Source: Agrobacterium salinitolerans (GTDB lineage: Bacteria; Pseudomonadota; Alphaproteobacteria; Rhizobiales; Rhizobiaceae). From it: a stretch of DNA of 64,000 bases. The stretch lies in assembly GCF_002008225.1 (NCBI RefSeq), contig NZ_MRDH01000003.1:103926-167925 (forward strand). Reading direction: 5' to 3'. Within the stretch, counting starts at the first letter, position 1, and every line of letters starts with the position of its first letter. The notes below the pieces were generated by a model. The model saw only the letters and a list, made by a program, of their open reading frames with translations. It did not search any database and was not told where the DNA came from. Positions 44,235 through 56,239 of this stretch are shown here, one piece after another. The position numbers and the translations under genes were made by a program.

Positions 44235-46004
44235 CTAGCCGTTCGCGACCTTTGGAAAATAGGTTGCCCAGACCCGGTTGCGGCCCGCACGCTTGGCTTC
44301 GTAAAGCCGGTCGTCGGCGATGGCGATCAACTCGTCCCAACTGTTGATCGCGCGTGCTTCCTGCCAGACCACGCCGAAACTTGCCGTCAGTGACAGGCCG
44401 CTTTGCGCGTCGATAGTCTGGGATTCGATCAGGCGGCGAAGACGGTCGGCCGTCGCCGTCGCCGTGGCGTGGCTGACATTCTGCAACACGACGACGAATT
44501 CCTCGCCGCCATATCGGGCAAGAATATCATCATTGCGCAAGGCGCTGCGCAACAGGCTCGCGGTCTTCTGAAGCGCGATGTCACCCATGGCATGGCCGTA
44601 ACGGTCGTTGATCGATTTGAAATGGTCGATATCGACAATCATCACGCCGAGCGACTGACATTGCTCCTCGCCCGTCAATATGGAGCGAACCGCCTTTTCG
44701 AGTGCGCGGCGGTTAAAAACGCCCGTCAGCGCATCGGTTTCGGAAAGGGTGCGCAACTGTTCGGCCAGCGCACGCTGCTGGTTTTCCATTTCGCCCTTCT
44801 GGCGAAGCTGTTCGCGCAGGAAATCCAGTTCCTCGAACATCTTCTTCACTTCCGGAGCAACCCTGTCCTCATGATTGCCCTCGGAAAGATCACCGCCGGC
44901 GATGGCGGCGATCTGCGCCTGAACGGATTGCATCGGCCGGAACAGCGCGGTTTTGTAAACCGATGTCAGCCGCAACAGCACCAGCACAGCAATGCCGGCG
45001 AGAAAGAGCGACGTTCCGCCGTAGATCAGGGCCTCGTGCTTTTTCCTTTCGATCCGCGCGCGCGTTTCGGACAGAATGAGGTCGCGCAACGTGTCGGACG
45101 ACCGCATGCCTGCAATATAGTTTCTGGAGAATTCAAGAGCGCTTGGCTGGGCGGATGGCACGGCCATCACGATCGTATTCTGCGCGTAAAGCAAAGCCTG
45201 ACTGAAATATTGGGTTTCAAGATCGCGCAATGCCGCGTCCAGTCGCGGCGTCGACAGATAGGCGGCGGTATAATTGGTCAGCGATGCTTTCAGCGACAGC
45301 AGGCTCTGCATCTCGGTGTCGAACTTGGCGCGATAACGGAGCTTTTCCTGCCTGTTCGCCTTGAGACTCATGATGACATAAGAGCCGAGGCGGCCGATCC
45401 GGTCCCGCATCACGCCCGCCGTACCCGTCAGTGCGATGTCGATCGCCACGTCGGGCGTTGCCTTGATGATGGCGCGTGCGGCCCTGCCGCGCAGCAGGTT
45501 GACGCTGTCCGCCGCCCTGAACATCGATGAAATCGCGTTGGACATCGCGCCGTGGTTGCGTATGTCAGGGGAGAGCGCGGCGACCTGATCGACCAGTTCT
45601 CGCGATTGTTCGAGAGCCTGGCGGGTTTCAGCAAGTGACTTCGCCAGTTCGGGCTGCGTTCTGATATCTTCGGTGAAAGATTTCTCCAGCTCCGACAGCT
45701 TGTCGTCCGTTGCCTTGCGCGCGGTCGCAAGCCCTTCGATCAGCCCCTCATCCGGCACGGATGCGCCCATCAGATTATTGGCGGGGCCTCGCTCTGCCGA
45801 TACCAGCCATGCGGACTGGAGAGCGGTTTCAAAGCGGGTGAGCTGCGCGGCATTGGTGCGATAACGTATATAATTGTAGACGCTGGGCAGCGCGGCAAGG
45901 GTTGCCAGCAGGATTGAGCTTACGGCGATGATGATCGTGCCTGTCAGCTGGATTTTCTGTATGCTCGCGCGCATATGATGCGTTGTTCTCACTGGAATGG
46001 TCAT
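44235..46004 (-). CDS. Membrane-bound GGDEF diguanylate cyclase
   Basis: A 589-residue signalling protein. Two membrane helices (about residues 20-42 and 335-358) bracket a helical periplasmic sensor; a HAMP-like linker and coiled coil follow. The C-terminal GGDEF domain (about 420-585) has the active-site variant GGEEF in ARYGGEEFVVVL, plus DIDHFKSINDRYGHAMGD, so it should make cyclic di-GMP. No EAL domain is present. The sensed signal is unknown. Confidence 0.92.
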   Translation of the reverse strand: MTIPVRTTHHMRASIQKIQLTGTIIIAVSSILLATLAALPSVYNYIRYRTNAAQLTRFETALQSAWLVSAERGPANNLMGASVPDEGLIEGLATARKATDDKLSELEKSFTEDIRTQPELAKSLAETRQALEQSRELVDQVAALSPDIRNHGAMSNAISSMFRAADSVNLLRGRAARAIIKATPDVAIDIALTGTAGVMRDRIGRLGSYVIMSLKANRQEKLRYRAKFDTEMQSLLSLKASLTNYTAAYLSTPRLDAALRDLETQYFSQALLYAQNTIVMAVPSAQPSALEFSRNYIAGMRSSDTLRDLILSETRARIERKKHEALIYGGTSLFLAGIAVLVLLRLTSVYKTALFRPMQSVQAQIAAIAGGDLSEGNHEDRVAPEVKKMFEELDFLREQLRQKGEMENQQRALAEQLRTLSETDALTGVFNRRALEKAVRSILTGEEQCQSLGVMIVDIDHFKSINDRYGHAMGDIALQKTASLLRSALRNDDILARYGGEEFVVVLQNVSHATATATADRLRRLIESQTIDAQSGLSLTASFGVVWQEARAINSWDELIAIADDRLYEAKRAGRNRVWATYFPKVANG

Positions 46005-46187
46005 GTTTCATCGCCATTCTAGTGACGCTGCGTAAATACTTCGCTTATTTTCCGGGCCCTTTGCTACAATCGCGATCATGCACACAGACCGGCTGGCAAC
46101 GGTGTGGAAAAGCGGTCTGTCGATGCCATGGCGTCAGTTTTTGCTTTACACCAAGTCAGAATCTGATAGTTGGCAAGGCACTGGCTT

Positions 46188-46263
<76 letters not shown>

Positions 46264-46535
46264 GTAAAATCAATCCCTTAATCTTGAAATCTATTTGCTT
46301 GAACGCGCCGCGTGACGGGCGGGCTTTGCGTCTGTCGTTGATGGTGGTTGAGCCCTGATGAAATTGAAATTTGCGGCTTCCGTCCTGCCAGTCCCGCGGG
46401 ACTTTCGCTTCAGGAGGCCGGTCCTTCCCACTATAAGGCGAGATCGGCAAGGGCGGGGCGTCCGCCAGAGTTGTAAAGCCCGAAGGTTTAAGCATATTGT
46501 TCGGCGGATAAGTTGAGCAACAGCGGGCGCTTTCA
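46264..46535. other. Region between tRNA-Thr and membrane protein gene
   Basis: No supported gene. Open frames cross the tRNA and are not credible. The segment probably holds the 3' trailer of the tRNA and the promoter of the next gene, but I can point to no clear promoter or terminator. Confidence 0.4.
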
Positions 46536-47105
46536 ATGGATGCATATGGTCATTTGCGGATATTGGTAAGCCTCATCCTCGGTCTGGCCATTACCAGGGT
46601 GTTGTCCGGACTTTCCAGAAGGCTGCAAGAGCCGCAGAAAACCGACCGTATGCATGCGCAGATCGTATGGTCGATTGCCCTTCTTCTTGGAGCTGTCCAT
46701 TTCTGGTGGTGGGAGTTTGCCCTGCGGCTCATCCAGAACTGGAATTTCTGGATTTATATCTTCGTTCTGGTCTACACGTCGCTTTTCTTTTTGATGTCCA
46801 CGCTGCTTTATCCCGATCACATTCAGGAATTGTCCGAACGGGAAAGTTTTTTCGTGCGCAGGCGACATGCGTTCTTTGCTCTGTTTGCCGCCTCGTTCGT
46901 CTTCGATCTGGTGGACACCTACATCAAGGGCAGGGAGCATTTCGAACAGCTTGGGCCATGGTATCTGGCAAGGATAGTCGGCGGTCTGCTGATTGCTGTC
47001 GTGGCGATGAGAACCGATAGCAGCCGCAAAATCATGTGGCTCGGTGTTATCTGGCTCTTCTTTAACGCCCTCTGGATAACGGCGATCTACAGCGACCTGT
47101 TCTAG
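46536..47105 (+). CDS. Hypothetical integral membrane protein
   Basis: A 189-residue protein with five hydrophobic segments (about residues 9-24, 46-62, 68-88, 110-128 and 143-185) and Trp/Phe-rich helices such as VHFWWWEFAL. I do not recognise the family. The regular spacing of helices and positively charged cytoplasmic loops (RRLQEPQKTDR, FVRRRH) support a real inner-membrane protein. The neighbours give no functional hint. Confidence 0.65.
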   Translation: MDAYGHLRILVSLILGLAITRVLSGLSRRLQEPQKTDRMHAQIVWSIALLLGAVHFWWWEFALRLIQNWNFWIYIFVLVYTSLFFLMSTLLYPDHIQELSERESFFVRRRHAFFALFAASFVFDLVDTYIKGREHFEQLGPWYLARIVGGLLIAVVAMRTDSSRKIMWLGVIWLFFNALWITAIYSDLF

Positions 47106-47195
47106 TTCATTCAGCGGCAGAATAACCGGATCGCGAGCCGCGGCTGCAAGTAGAATGCGCAAGCGCACAATGCGGGGTGGCGGTTTCGACGAGGC

Positions 47196-47549
47196 CTACG
47201 GCTTTATGTGATAGAGCTTGTGCACGATAAACCAGTTGCCGTCGCGTTCCAGCAGGGAGAGATATTCGTAAAAATCCATACCGTCGAAACGGGTCGTCAG
47301 CTTCACAGAAGCGCTGTCGCCTTCCTTGTCGATGCCCATGATTTCAAAAGCGGGATCGTGATCGGGCAGGCCGCGTTCGCTTTTGCGCAACTGGTCGACA
47401 AAATCCTCCAGGGACAACCATTCGATTTCGCCTTCGAAGGTTCCGACGATGCTGGCGCGCGGATCGAAAACGTCGCGCATCAGGCTCTCATCCGCATAGG
47501 CCATGGCATGGACATAGTCCGTGACGGTCTCGGTAATCGTTTGCGGCAT
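47196..47549 (-). CDS. Nuclear transport factor 2-like protein
   Basis: A 117-residue protein with the NTF2/SnoaL-like cone fold: a first helical segment TVTDYVHAMAYADESLMRDVFDPRASIVGTF, the DFVDQLRK helix and a closing DGNWFIVHKLYHIKP strand. The family includes isomerases and ligand carriers; this member has no recognisable catalytic motif. The start at 47549 is chosen because the fold begins at once; a longer frame to 47771 adds low-complexity sequence. Confidence 0.78.
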   Translation of the reverse strand: MPQTITETVTDYVHAMAYADESLMRDVFDPRASIVGTFEGEIEWLSLEDFVDQLRKSERGLPDHDPAFEIMGIDKEGDSASVKLTTRFDGMDFYEYLSLLERDGNWFIVHKLYHIKP

Positions 47550-47943
47550 CGGATCGTCCTCCCTCCCAATCCAAAAGCCAAGCTTACACCCGTTGGCGTC
47601 TTTCCACCATAACCCCCTGAAAACGCGCCTGTTACGCTTCTCCCGGTGGTGTTTTCCGGCCGGTTGCGGCAGGCGCTGTGCAAAACCGTGCGGCATGTTT
47701 TGCACGGCTTTCCACAATTTTGTCCCGCCTGTCATTATAGTCGCCTTGGGTCGGACGAATTTCGGCATCAAGGGCTTTTCCGTCCGTTGCGATGCGGCGC
47801 GCCGCGAGGCTTTGTGTGGGCTTTGCCGGTTTAACCGCAGGGGCGGGGTGCCGCGCCGGGCGGAATTGGCCTATGATCCGCCCGCGTGCCAGACGGGAGC
47901 GGTGTTGGCGTGCGGGTAACAGTTTGCGTTTGAAGGTGTTTTT
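47550..47943. other. Divergent intergenic region
   Basis: It separates the NTF2-like gene from the J-domain gene and should carry both promoters. Several overlapping open frames exist but none has protein-like sequence or a ribosome site. I see no repeat, tRNA or clear hairpin with a T-run. Confidence 0.4.
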
Positions 47944-48546
47944 GTGATTGATCCCTATGTTTTGCTTGGCGTGGAGCGCGATGCCGACGAGGCGGCGATC
48001 AAGTCGGCCTACCGCAAGGTGGCCAAGGCCGCGCATCCCGACAGCGGTGGCGATGGCGAGCAATTCGCGCGCCTGCAGACGGCCTATGAGCTGCTGAAGG
48101 ATCCGGTGCGCCGCAAGGTATTCGACGATACTGGCTACGATCCGCAGCTTGCCGACGCCAAGGACCTCAAGGGCCTGCTGATGCTGGAAACGCTGGTGAA
48201 TGAATTCATTCTGGATGAGCGCGAACCCGGCAGTTTCGACCCCGTGGCCGCCATGCGCCGCAAGCTGACCGACGATATTCTGAAAAGCCGTTTCCATATT
48301 CTCGAGCTGGAACGGCATCGTACCCGGGTTCGCAAACATATGGACCGTCTGGGCCGCAAGCCGGAAACCGATGTGCTGAGTTCCATGCTGCGTGCCCGCA
48401 GCCAGTCCATCGCCGAAGCCATCCGCAATGCCGAAATCCAGATCGAGGCGATCGAGCAGGCCTATACGATGCTTGAAGGTTATTCCTACGAGCTGGAAAG
48501 CGTGACGCTGGCCGAGCCCTTGCTGAAAGGCGAGGCGGCCGAATAG
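47944..48546 (+). CDS. J-domain protein
   Basis: A 200-residue DnaJ-like co-chaperone with an N-terminal J domain (residues 1-65; IDPYVLLGVERDADEAAIKSAYR and the essential HPD motif in AKAAHPDSGGD). It starts at GTG 47944. No zinc-finger or client-binding DnaJ domains follow; residues 100-200 are a helical region without a known family. It should stimulate a DnaK-type ATPase for a specific client. The next gene is convergent. Confidence 0.87.
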   Translation: MIDPYVLLGVERDADEAAIKSAYRKVAKAAHPDSGGDGEQFARLQTAYELLKDPVRRKVFDDTGYDPQLADAKDLKGLLMLETLVNEFILDEREPGSFDPVAAMRRKLTDDILKSRFHILELERHRTRVRKHMDRLGRKPETDVLSSMLRARSQSIAEAIRNAEIQIEAIEQAYTMLEGYSYELESVTLAEPLLKGEAAE

Positions 48547-48554
48547 ACGACCGT

Positions 48555-49163
48555 TCAGGGGCCGTTGACGAGGGCGAGGATGAGTTGATGCACCCGCCCG
48601 CCGGGAGAAAGCTCGTCCCGGTCGAAATCGCGGCCGCGCTGGCGCTGCTCGTTGGAAAGCTCGCCCAGGCGTTGTTGCAGAACGGCGCGCACCTTCTGGC
48701 ATTTTGGATCGTTCTCCGCCCGCAGCCCGATGCTGAAGGCTTCGATCTTTTTCACCATGTCGAGAATGTGGTCACCATGGACGCGCTCGTGGGTCTCCAC
48801 GCCCGAAATGAAGGTCCTCCAGCTGGCGGCGACGGCGGGCGGCAGATTGGCGGGCGCTTTCGGCCAGGTGTAGATGATGGTTAGATTGGGCCTCGCGGTG
48901 GCCAGCACGCAGGCGCCATCCGGCTGCGGACGATAGTCCCGCCGCCATGTCAGCTTGAAGGTCGTGTGGGCAATGGCCTGCACGCCGGCGGTCGGACCGC
49001 GCTCGCCGATCGACTGATAAAGCGCACCGCCCGTATTGCCGCTGATGGCATAGGTTTTTATCTGCTCGGCCGGTTTCCAGTCGGCCGCCTGCGCTGACAG
49101 CGGCAGGGCGCAGAGCGCGATGGTGGTGCTGATGGCAAAGGAAAAGACGCTATTGGCGGGCAC
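48555..49163 (-). CDS. DUF922 exported protease-like protein
   Basis: A 202-residue exported protein from the chosen GTG start (VPANSVFSFAISTTIALCAL signal peptide, cleavage after Ala-Gln-Ala). The motif HERVHGDH near residue 130 is the HExxH-like zinc site of DUF922, a family of predicted secreted zinc proteases. A longer frame to 49301 lacks a signal peptide at its start and is less likely. It is downstream of the PRC-barrel gene on the same strand. Confidence 0.78.
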   Translation of the reverse strand: MPANSVFSFAISTTIALCALPLSAQAADWKPAEQIKTYAISGNTGGALYQSIGERGPTAGVQAIAHTTFKLTWRRDYRPQPDGACVLATARPNLTIIYTWPKAPANLPPAVAASWRTFISGVETHERVHGDHILDMVKKIEAFSIGLRAENDPKCQKVRAVLQQRLGELSNEQRQRGRDFDRDELSPGGRVHQLILALVNGP

Positions 49164-49271
49164 GCAACGATCCTTGGTGATTGGCGCGCTGAAGATAGGC
49201 GAGAGGCGCGCCGTCAGGCAAGTGCCGTCCGGCGGGGAGTGCCAGGTTTTCCGATAACTCGCCACATATGA

Positions 49272-49299
49272 AAACCCCCGCGACAGTGCGCGGGGGGAC
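49272..49299 (-). terminator. Intrinsic terminator of the PRC-barrel gene
   Basis: On the minus strand CCCCCGCG-CACTGT-CGCGGGGG is followed by TTTTC. It lies 24 bases after the PRC-barrel stop and before the DUF922 gene, so the two are separate units. Confidence 0.82.
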
Positions 49300-49322
49300 A
49301 AGCTTGCGGACTGCAGGGGTAA

Positions 49323-49778
49323 TCAGTCGTCCAGCTTGTCGTAATCGAGCTTCGGAGCGTTCTGAAGCGATTCCTTTGTGGTGTCGACATAGGCCTTCCA
49401 AGTGCCGTTGTCGTTGTGAACAGCGACGGAAGCCGGGTCGAGCACCACATAGCTCTTGTCGATGCCGAGGAAGCCGCCGACGCTGGCCACAAGGCCGATC
49501 ACCGACTTGCCGTCGCCGATGACGACATCTTCGATTTCACCGATGTTTTCGTTCTGGGCGTTATAGATGTCCATGCCATCGAGCTGGGAGGCGGTAAGGT
49601 CGGTCTTCTGAACGTTGACGAACTTCAGCGGGGCGCTGGCCTTGGTGCCCATGGTAATACCGGGGCCGGACAAAGCGGCGTCCGCGCCGGCAGCAGGAGC
49701 AGTCGTGGCCGTCTGGGCAAAAGCCACGGAAGAGGAGAGCGCTGCTGCCGCAGCGAGAGCGATGACATTGATTTTCAT
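49323..49778 (-). CDS. PRC-barrel domain exported protein
   Basis: A 151-residue exported protein. The signal peptide (MKINVIALAAAAALSSSVAFA) is followed by an Ala-rich linker and a PRC-barrel domain (about residues 55-140) with the sequence LDGMDIYNAQNENIGEIEDVV typical of the stress-associated group. Related rhizobial proteins accumulate under envelope or osmotic stress. A terminator follows. The opposite-strand DUF1801 gene is divergent. Confidence 0.84.
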   Translation of the reverse strand: MKINVIALAAAAALSSSVAFAQTATTAPAAGADAALSGPGITMGTKASAPLKFVNVQKTDLTASQLDGMDIYNAQNENIGEIEDVVIGDGKSVIGLVASVGGFLGIDKSYVVLDPASVAVHNDNGTWKAYVDTTKESLQNAPKLDYDKLDD

Positions 49779-49941
49779 GATGTTTCTTCCCTTTGTATGC
49801 TGAACGTTGCGTTCGGGGAGGAAACGATGGGAGGCGGATTTGGTTCCTCATGGGAGGACAGGAAAATTTCGTCTATGTTGGAAGCCGGAACAGAGGCACA
49901 GCAGGTCGGGAGTGGCCTCGCGGCGAAATCAGGAGGGCATC

Positions 49942-50367
49942 ATGGCAAAAAAGGTTACGGAAAAAGACGCGGAGGAGATCGCGGCCTCCGACCTCATCGA
50001 CCGAAAAATTGCGGAACTGGCCGACTGGCGCGGCGATCTACTCTCACGCATCCGTGCGGTGATCCTGAAGGCCGATCCAGGGGTGATTGAGGAAGTGAAA
50101 TGGCGCGGCGTGCCGGTCTGGTCACATGCCGGAATCCTCTGCACGGGTGAAACTTACAAGAGCGCCGTGAAGATGACATTTATGAAGGGCGCTTCGCTTG
50201 AAGACCCGGCCAGCCTGTTCAATTCCAGCCTGGAAGGCAATACGCGGCGGGCGATTGATTTTCACGACGGGGATGTCGTGAATGAGGAGGCGTTGGCGGG
50301 GTTGATACGGGCTGCGGTGGCGTTGAACCTTGCGGAAAAGAGCGGGAAGAAGCGGCCCATGAGATGA
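49942..50367 (+). CDS. DUF1801 domain protein
   Basis: A 141-residue soluble protein. The DUF1801 fold (an iron-chaperone-like/YdhG fold) spans about residues 30-125 (VILKADPGVIEEVKWRGVPVWSHAGILCTGETYKSAVKMTFMKGA). GGAGGGCATC precedes the ATG at 49942. Function is unknown. A C-terminal basic tail (SGKKRPMR) is visible. Confidence 0.8.
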   Translation: MAKKVTEKDAEEIAASDLIDRKIAELADWRGDLLSRIRAVILKADPGVIEEVKWRGVPVWSHAGILCTGETYKSAVKMTFMKGASLEDPASLFNSSLEGNTRRAIDFHDGDVVNEEALAGLIRAAVALNLAEKSGKKRPMR

Positions 50368-50401
50368 TCGGTCTGTCTCTTTTGAAAGGGTGGGTCGCGC
50401 C

Positions 50402-51370
50402 TCAATCCCCGGCGATATCCGCAGCCTTGTCCCACTCCCCATCGATAAACTTCAGTGCATCGATGATCGAAACCTTCCACACCGACCAGACGTGATCGCC
50501 ATCGGTCACCCGCAGCTCGGATTTGCGCTTGTCGGCCTGCAGAGTCTCGTGCAGGGCGATGGCGCCGCGCCAGAGGAAGAAGCCGTCATCATCGCCGACG
50601 GTCAAATAGGTGGCGGGCAGATCCTCGTTTTCGGCGACATGCTGGGCGACGAGGGTGAAGACGTTTTTCTCGTTAAAGAGCCTCGCATCGAAAGGCGTGC
50701 CGAAGGCCCCGGAGAAATGGTCGCCGGTGGACGGCAGCACGATGCCGCTGGTGATTGTGGTGCGGTCGACCTGATGGAAAAAGGCGCTGTCCTGAATGAG
50801 CTTCAATTCGGTGGGCGTCTTGTCGAGATCGGAGACGGGGACGTTCTGCCAGATGGCGCCGGACAGGCTGGCGACGGCGCCATAGAGGTCCTCATGGCCA
50901 TAGGCCAGATGCAGGGCGCCGAAACCGCCCATGGAGAGACCGGCAATGGCGCGGCCTTCACGGTCCTTGCGCACGGGCAGGGTTCTTTCGATCTGGTGGC
51001 GCAGGTTACCCGTCAGCGCGGCTTCGTAGTCACCGGGGCCGCCGACAGCGGCGGAATCGACGTACCAGCTGTTCTTGACACCGGGCATGACGACTACCAG
51101 CGGGCGAATGGCGCCTGCTGCGATGAGCGTGTCGAGGGTCTTTTCAATATTGCCGAGATCACGCCAGCTGTTCTGGTCGCCATCATGGCCGTGCAGCAGA
51201 TAGAGCACCGGCCAGCCGTTTTCGGGCGGTACACCATCCGGGCGGTAGATATTGACGGGAAGCGGCGCGTTCAGGGCCGCGCTGTGGAAGGTGGCGTCTT
51301 CGATCTGGCCGGCAAGCGCTGAGTTACCGAACAGGAGAAGGAACGATGCGGCAAGGTAATGTCGATGCAT
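50402..51370 (-). CDS. Exported alpha/beta-hydrolase esterase
   Basis: A 322-residue exported esterase of the Fes/EstA-like (antigen 85-type) group. Signal peptide MHRHYLAASFLLLFGNSALA, then VLYLLHGHDGDQNSW with the oxyanion region, and the nucleophile elbow GLSMGGFGALHLA. The start at 51370 gives the signal peptide; a longer frame gives an Arg-rich N-terminus. The substrate may be a carboxylic or siderophore-type ester; no siderophore genes are adjacent. Confidence 0.85.
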   Translation of the reverse strand: MHRHYLAASFLLLFGNSALAGQIEDATFHSAALNAPLPVNIYRPDGVPPENGWPVLYLLHGHDGDQNSWRDLGNIEKTLDTLIAAGAIRPLVVVMPGVKNSWYVDSAAVGGPGDYEAALTGNLRHQIERTLPVRKDREGRAIAGLSMGGFGALHLAYGHEDLYGAVASLSGAIWQNVPVSDLDKTPTELKLIQDSAFFHQVDRTTITSGIVLPSTGDHFSGAFGTPFDARLFNEKNVFTLVAQHVAENEDLPATYLTVGDDDGFFLWRGAIALHETLQADKRKSELRVTDGDHVWSVWKVSIIDALKFIDGEWDKAADIAGD

Positions 51371-51425
51371 ATTCCTTCCCACTTCCAGCGTCGTTAACTG
51401 CATCCTTGCAACCTTCGCATACACC

Positions 51426-54404
<2,979 letters not shown>

Positions 54405-54530
54405 GGGCGAAATATGGAGGGAGTCCTTCGCAAAGTGAAGGGGAGGCGATGAAAAAATGAGTACAAAAAGGAAACGAAGCGGCGGAACGAAATTCGGATG
54501 GATGCGTTGCGGGGCGGCTGGAGACGTGCC

Positions 54531-54914
54531 TCAGCCGCCATTGTCGTTTTCCGAATATTCCAAACGCGCCTTGCAGATGCGGACATGGTTCTCATCGGCC
54601 CATTGCACCAGCAATTGCATAGGCACCAGAAACGAGCGGCCGAGATTGGTCAGCTCATATTCCACGCGCGGCGGTACCTGCGCATAGAGCGTGCGGCGAA
54701 TGAAGCCGTCTTCCTCCAGCCGCTTCAGCGTGCGTGACAGCATCTGCTTGGAAATATCGTTGATCCTCCGGTTCAGCTCGTTGAAGCGCAGAACGCCGCC
54801 CTGGAGGGCTTCGAGAACCAGCAGACTCCATTGATCGCCGATGCGGTCCAGCACGTCGCGGATGGGGCAGGGCTGCTCGAAAGTGAAGATTTCCCTGGTC
54901 TGCGTATCCGGCAT
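54531..54914 (-). CDS. HxlR family transcriptional regulator
   Basis: A 127-residue winged-helix regulator with the HxlR hallmarks CPIRDVLDRIGDQWSLLVLEAL and LNRRINDISKQMLSRTLKRLEEDGFIRR; the N-terminal Cys can sense electrophiles in related proteins. It is divergent from the NAD(P)-binding gene at 55072 with a 157-base gap, the usual layout for an HxlR regulator and its target. Regulation of that gene is inferred. Confidence 0.88.
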   Translation of the reverse strand: MPDTQTREIFTFEQPCPIRDVLDRIGDQWSLLVLEALQGGVLRFNELNRRINDISKQMLSRTLKRLEEDGFIRRTLYAQVPPRVEYELTNLGRSFLVPMQLLVQWADENHVRICKARLEYSENDNGG

Positions 54915-55071
54915 TGTCCTTACCCCTTGCCCGTTTTTTGTGCCTTCAAGGTCATCGCCGTGTGACCAGATCACCGGCGGCTGACTTCTTGCGGCAAACT
55001 TCGCTATACCATAGCTTTGCTCAACGGTCTATTATTTAGACTAATGACGATAACAGCAGAGGAAACAAGCC

Positions 55072-55683
55072 ATGGCTAAAATCGCGCTCATCGGCGCTTC
55101 CGGCAATGCCGGGTCCCGTATCCTGAAGGAACTTTCCGACCGGGGACATCAGGTGACGGCAATCGCCCGCAATCCAGAAAAGATCGCCAGCCTGCCGAAT
55201 GTGGTGGCAAAGAAGGGCGATGTTTTCGATCAGGCAGGGCTTTCGGGACTGCTCAAAGGTCACGATGCCGTGATCAGTTCGGTGCATTTCACCGCCAGCG
55301 ATCCGGCAACGCTGATCGAGGCCGTGCGCGCCTCCGGCGTTCGGCGCTATCTCGTCGTCGGCGGCGCCGGCAGCCTTGAAATCGCACCGGGAAAGCGTGT
55401 GGTCGATCTGCCGGATTTCCCGGCTGCCTATAAGGCCGAAGCGACAAAGGGGGCGGAGTTCCTGGACCGCCTGAAACAGGAAAAGCAGCTCGACTGGACC
55501 TTCCTGTCGCCCTCCGCCGAATTCGTGCCGGGCGAAAGAACCGGCAAATTCCGCATCGGCAGGGATAGTCTCCTCAGCAACGATGAGGGCAGCCGCATTT
55601 CCTTCGAAGACTACGCCATCGCGCTTGTCGATGAAATCGAGAAGCCGCAGCATTCCCGCCAGCGTTTCACCGTCGGTTATTGA
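55072..55683 (+). CDS. NAD(P)H-binding oxidoreductase (NmrA/SDR-like)
   Basis: A 203-residue atypical SDR opening AKIALIGASGNAGSRILKEL with the cofactor glycine motif, then ARNPEKIASLPNVVAKKGDVFD and VVGGAGSLEIAPGKRVVD. It resembles YwnB/YhfK-type NAD(P)H-binding proteins. It is divergent from the HxlR gene, and a secreted SnoaL-like gene follows at 12 bases. The enzyme probably acts in defence against reactive small molecules; the substrate is unknown. Confidence 0.85.
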   Translation: MAKIALIGASGNAGSRILKELSDRGHQVTAIARNPEKIASLPNVVAKKGDVFDQAGLSGLLKGHDAVISSVHFTASDPATLIEAVRASGVRRYLVVGGAGSLEIAPGKRVVDLPDFPAAYKAEATKGAEFLDRLKQEKQLDWTFLSPSAEFVPGERTGKFRIGRDSLLSNDEGSRISFEDYAIALVDEIEKPQHSRQRFTVGY

Positions 55684-55695
55684 GAGGTATCGCCC

Positions 55696-56172
55696 ATGAA
55701 TTTTGTGACACGTCGTCTTGCCGTCGCCACCCTTGCCCTTGCACCCGCGCTGCTGGCCGCACCGGTTCTGGCGCAAACCGCAACGCGGGATTTCGCGCAG
55801 GAAGAGGCCAACCGCAAGCTGGTGATCGAGTTTTACGACACGGTCTTCAACAAGCATGAAGTGGAGAAGGGAGCTGCCGTCCTTGTCGACAGCTACAAGC
55901 AGCACAACCCGATGGTGCCGGATGGCAAGGCGCCGTTCGTTAATTATTTTACCGGCTTCTTCAAGGAAAACCCGCAGTCGAAAGCGCGGATCGTGCGTAG
56001 CGCCACGGATGGCGATCTGGTCTATCTGCACATCCATTCGACGGAAAATGAAGGCGATCGCGGCAGGGCCATCGTCGATATCTTCCGCGTCACCGATGGC
56101 AAGATCACCGAGCATTGGGACGTGATCCAGCCTGTTCCGGAAACAGCGGCGAACAATAATACGATGTTCTGA
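55696..56172 (+). CDS. Exported SnoaL/NTF2-like protein
   Basis: A 158-residue protein with a signal peptide (RRLAVATLALAPALLAAPVLA, cleavage near residue 28) followed by a SnoaL-like fold: VIEFYDTVFNKHEVEKGAAVLVDSYKQHNPMVPDGK, then a closing ITEHWDVIQPVPE strand. It is co-transcribed with the preceding oxidoreductase gene. Periplasmic SnoaL proteins of this type are of unknown function. A shared hairpin ends the transcript. Confidence 0.85.
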   Translation: MNFVTRRLAVATLALAPALLAAPVLAQTATRDFAQEEANRKLVIEFYDTVFNKHEVEKGAAVLVDSYKQHNPMVPDGKAPFVNYFTGFFKENPQSKARIVRSATDGDLVYLHIHSTENEGDRGRAIVDIFRVTDGKITEHWDVIQPVPETAANNNTMF

Positions 56173-56206
56173 GGGCCGTCGCCGTCGCATTGCCAATAGC
56201 AGGGGA

Positions 56207-56235
56207 ACAGCCGGGATTTTCGCCCGGCTGTTTTC
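56207..56235. terminator. Shared terminator of convergent genes
   Basis: ACAGCCGGG (56207-56215), loop of seven, CCCGGCTGT (56223-56231), then TTTC. It lies between the convergent SnoaL and PepSY genes and can act on the plus strand; the reverse reading has a shorter T-run. Confidence 0.8.
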
Positions 56236-56239
56236 ATTT

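Noticed and set aside
47632..48702. Long minus-strand open frame opposite the J-domain gene
   Set aside because: The plus-strand gene carries a proper HPD J domain; the opposite frame is Arg/His/Gln-rich and featureless.
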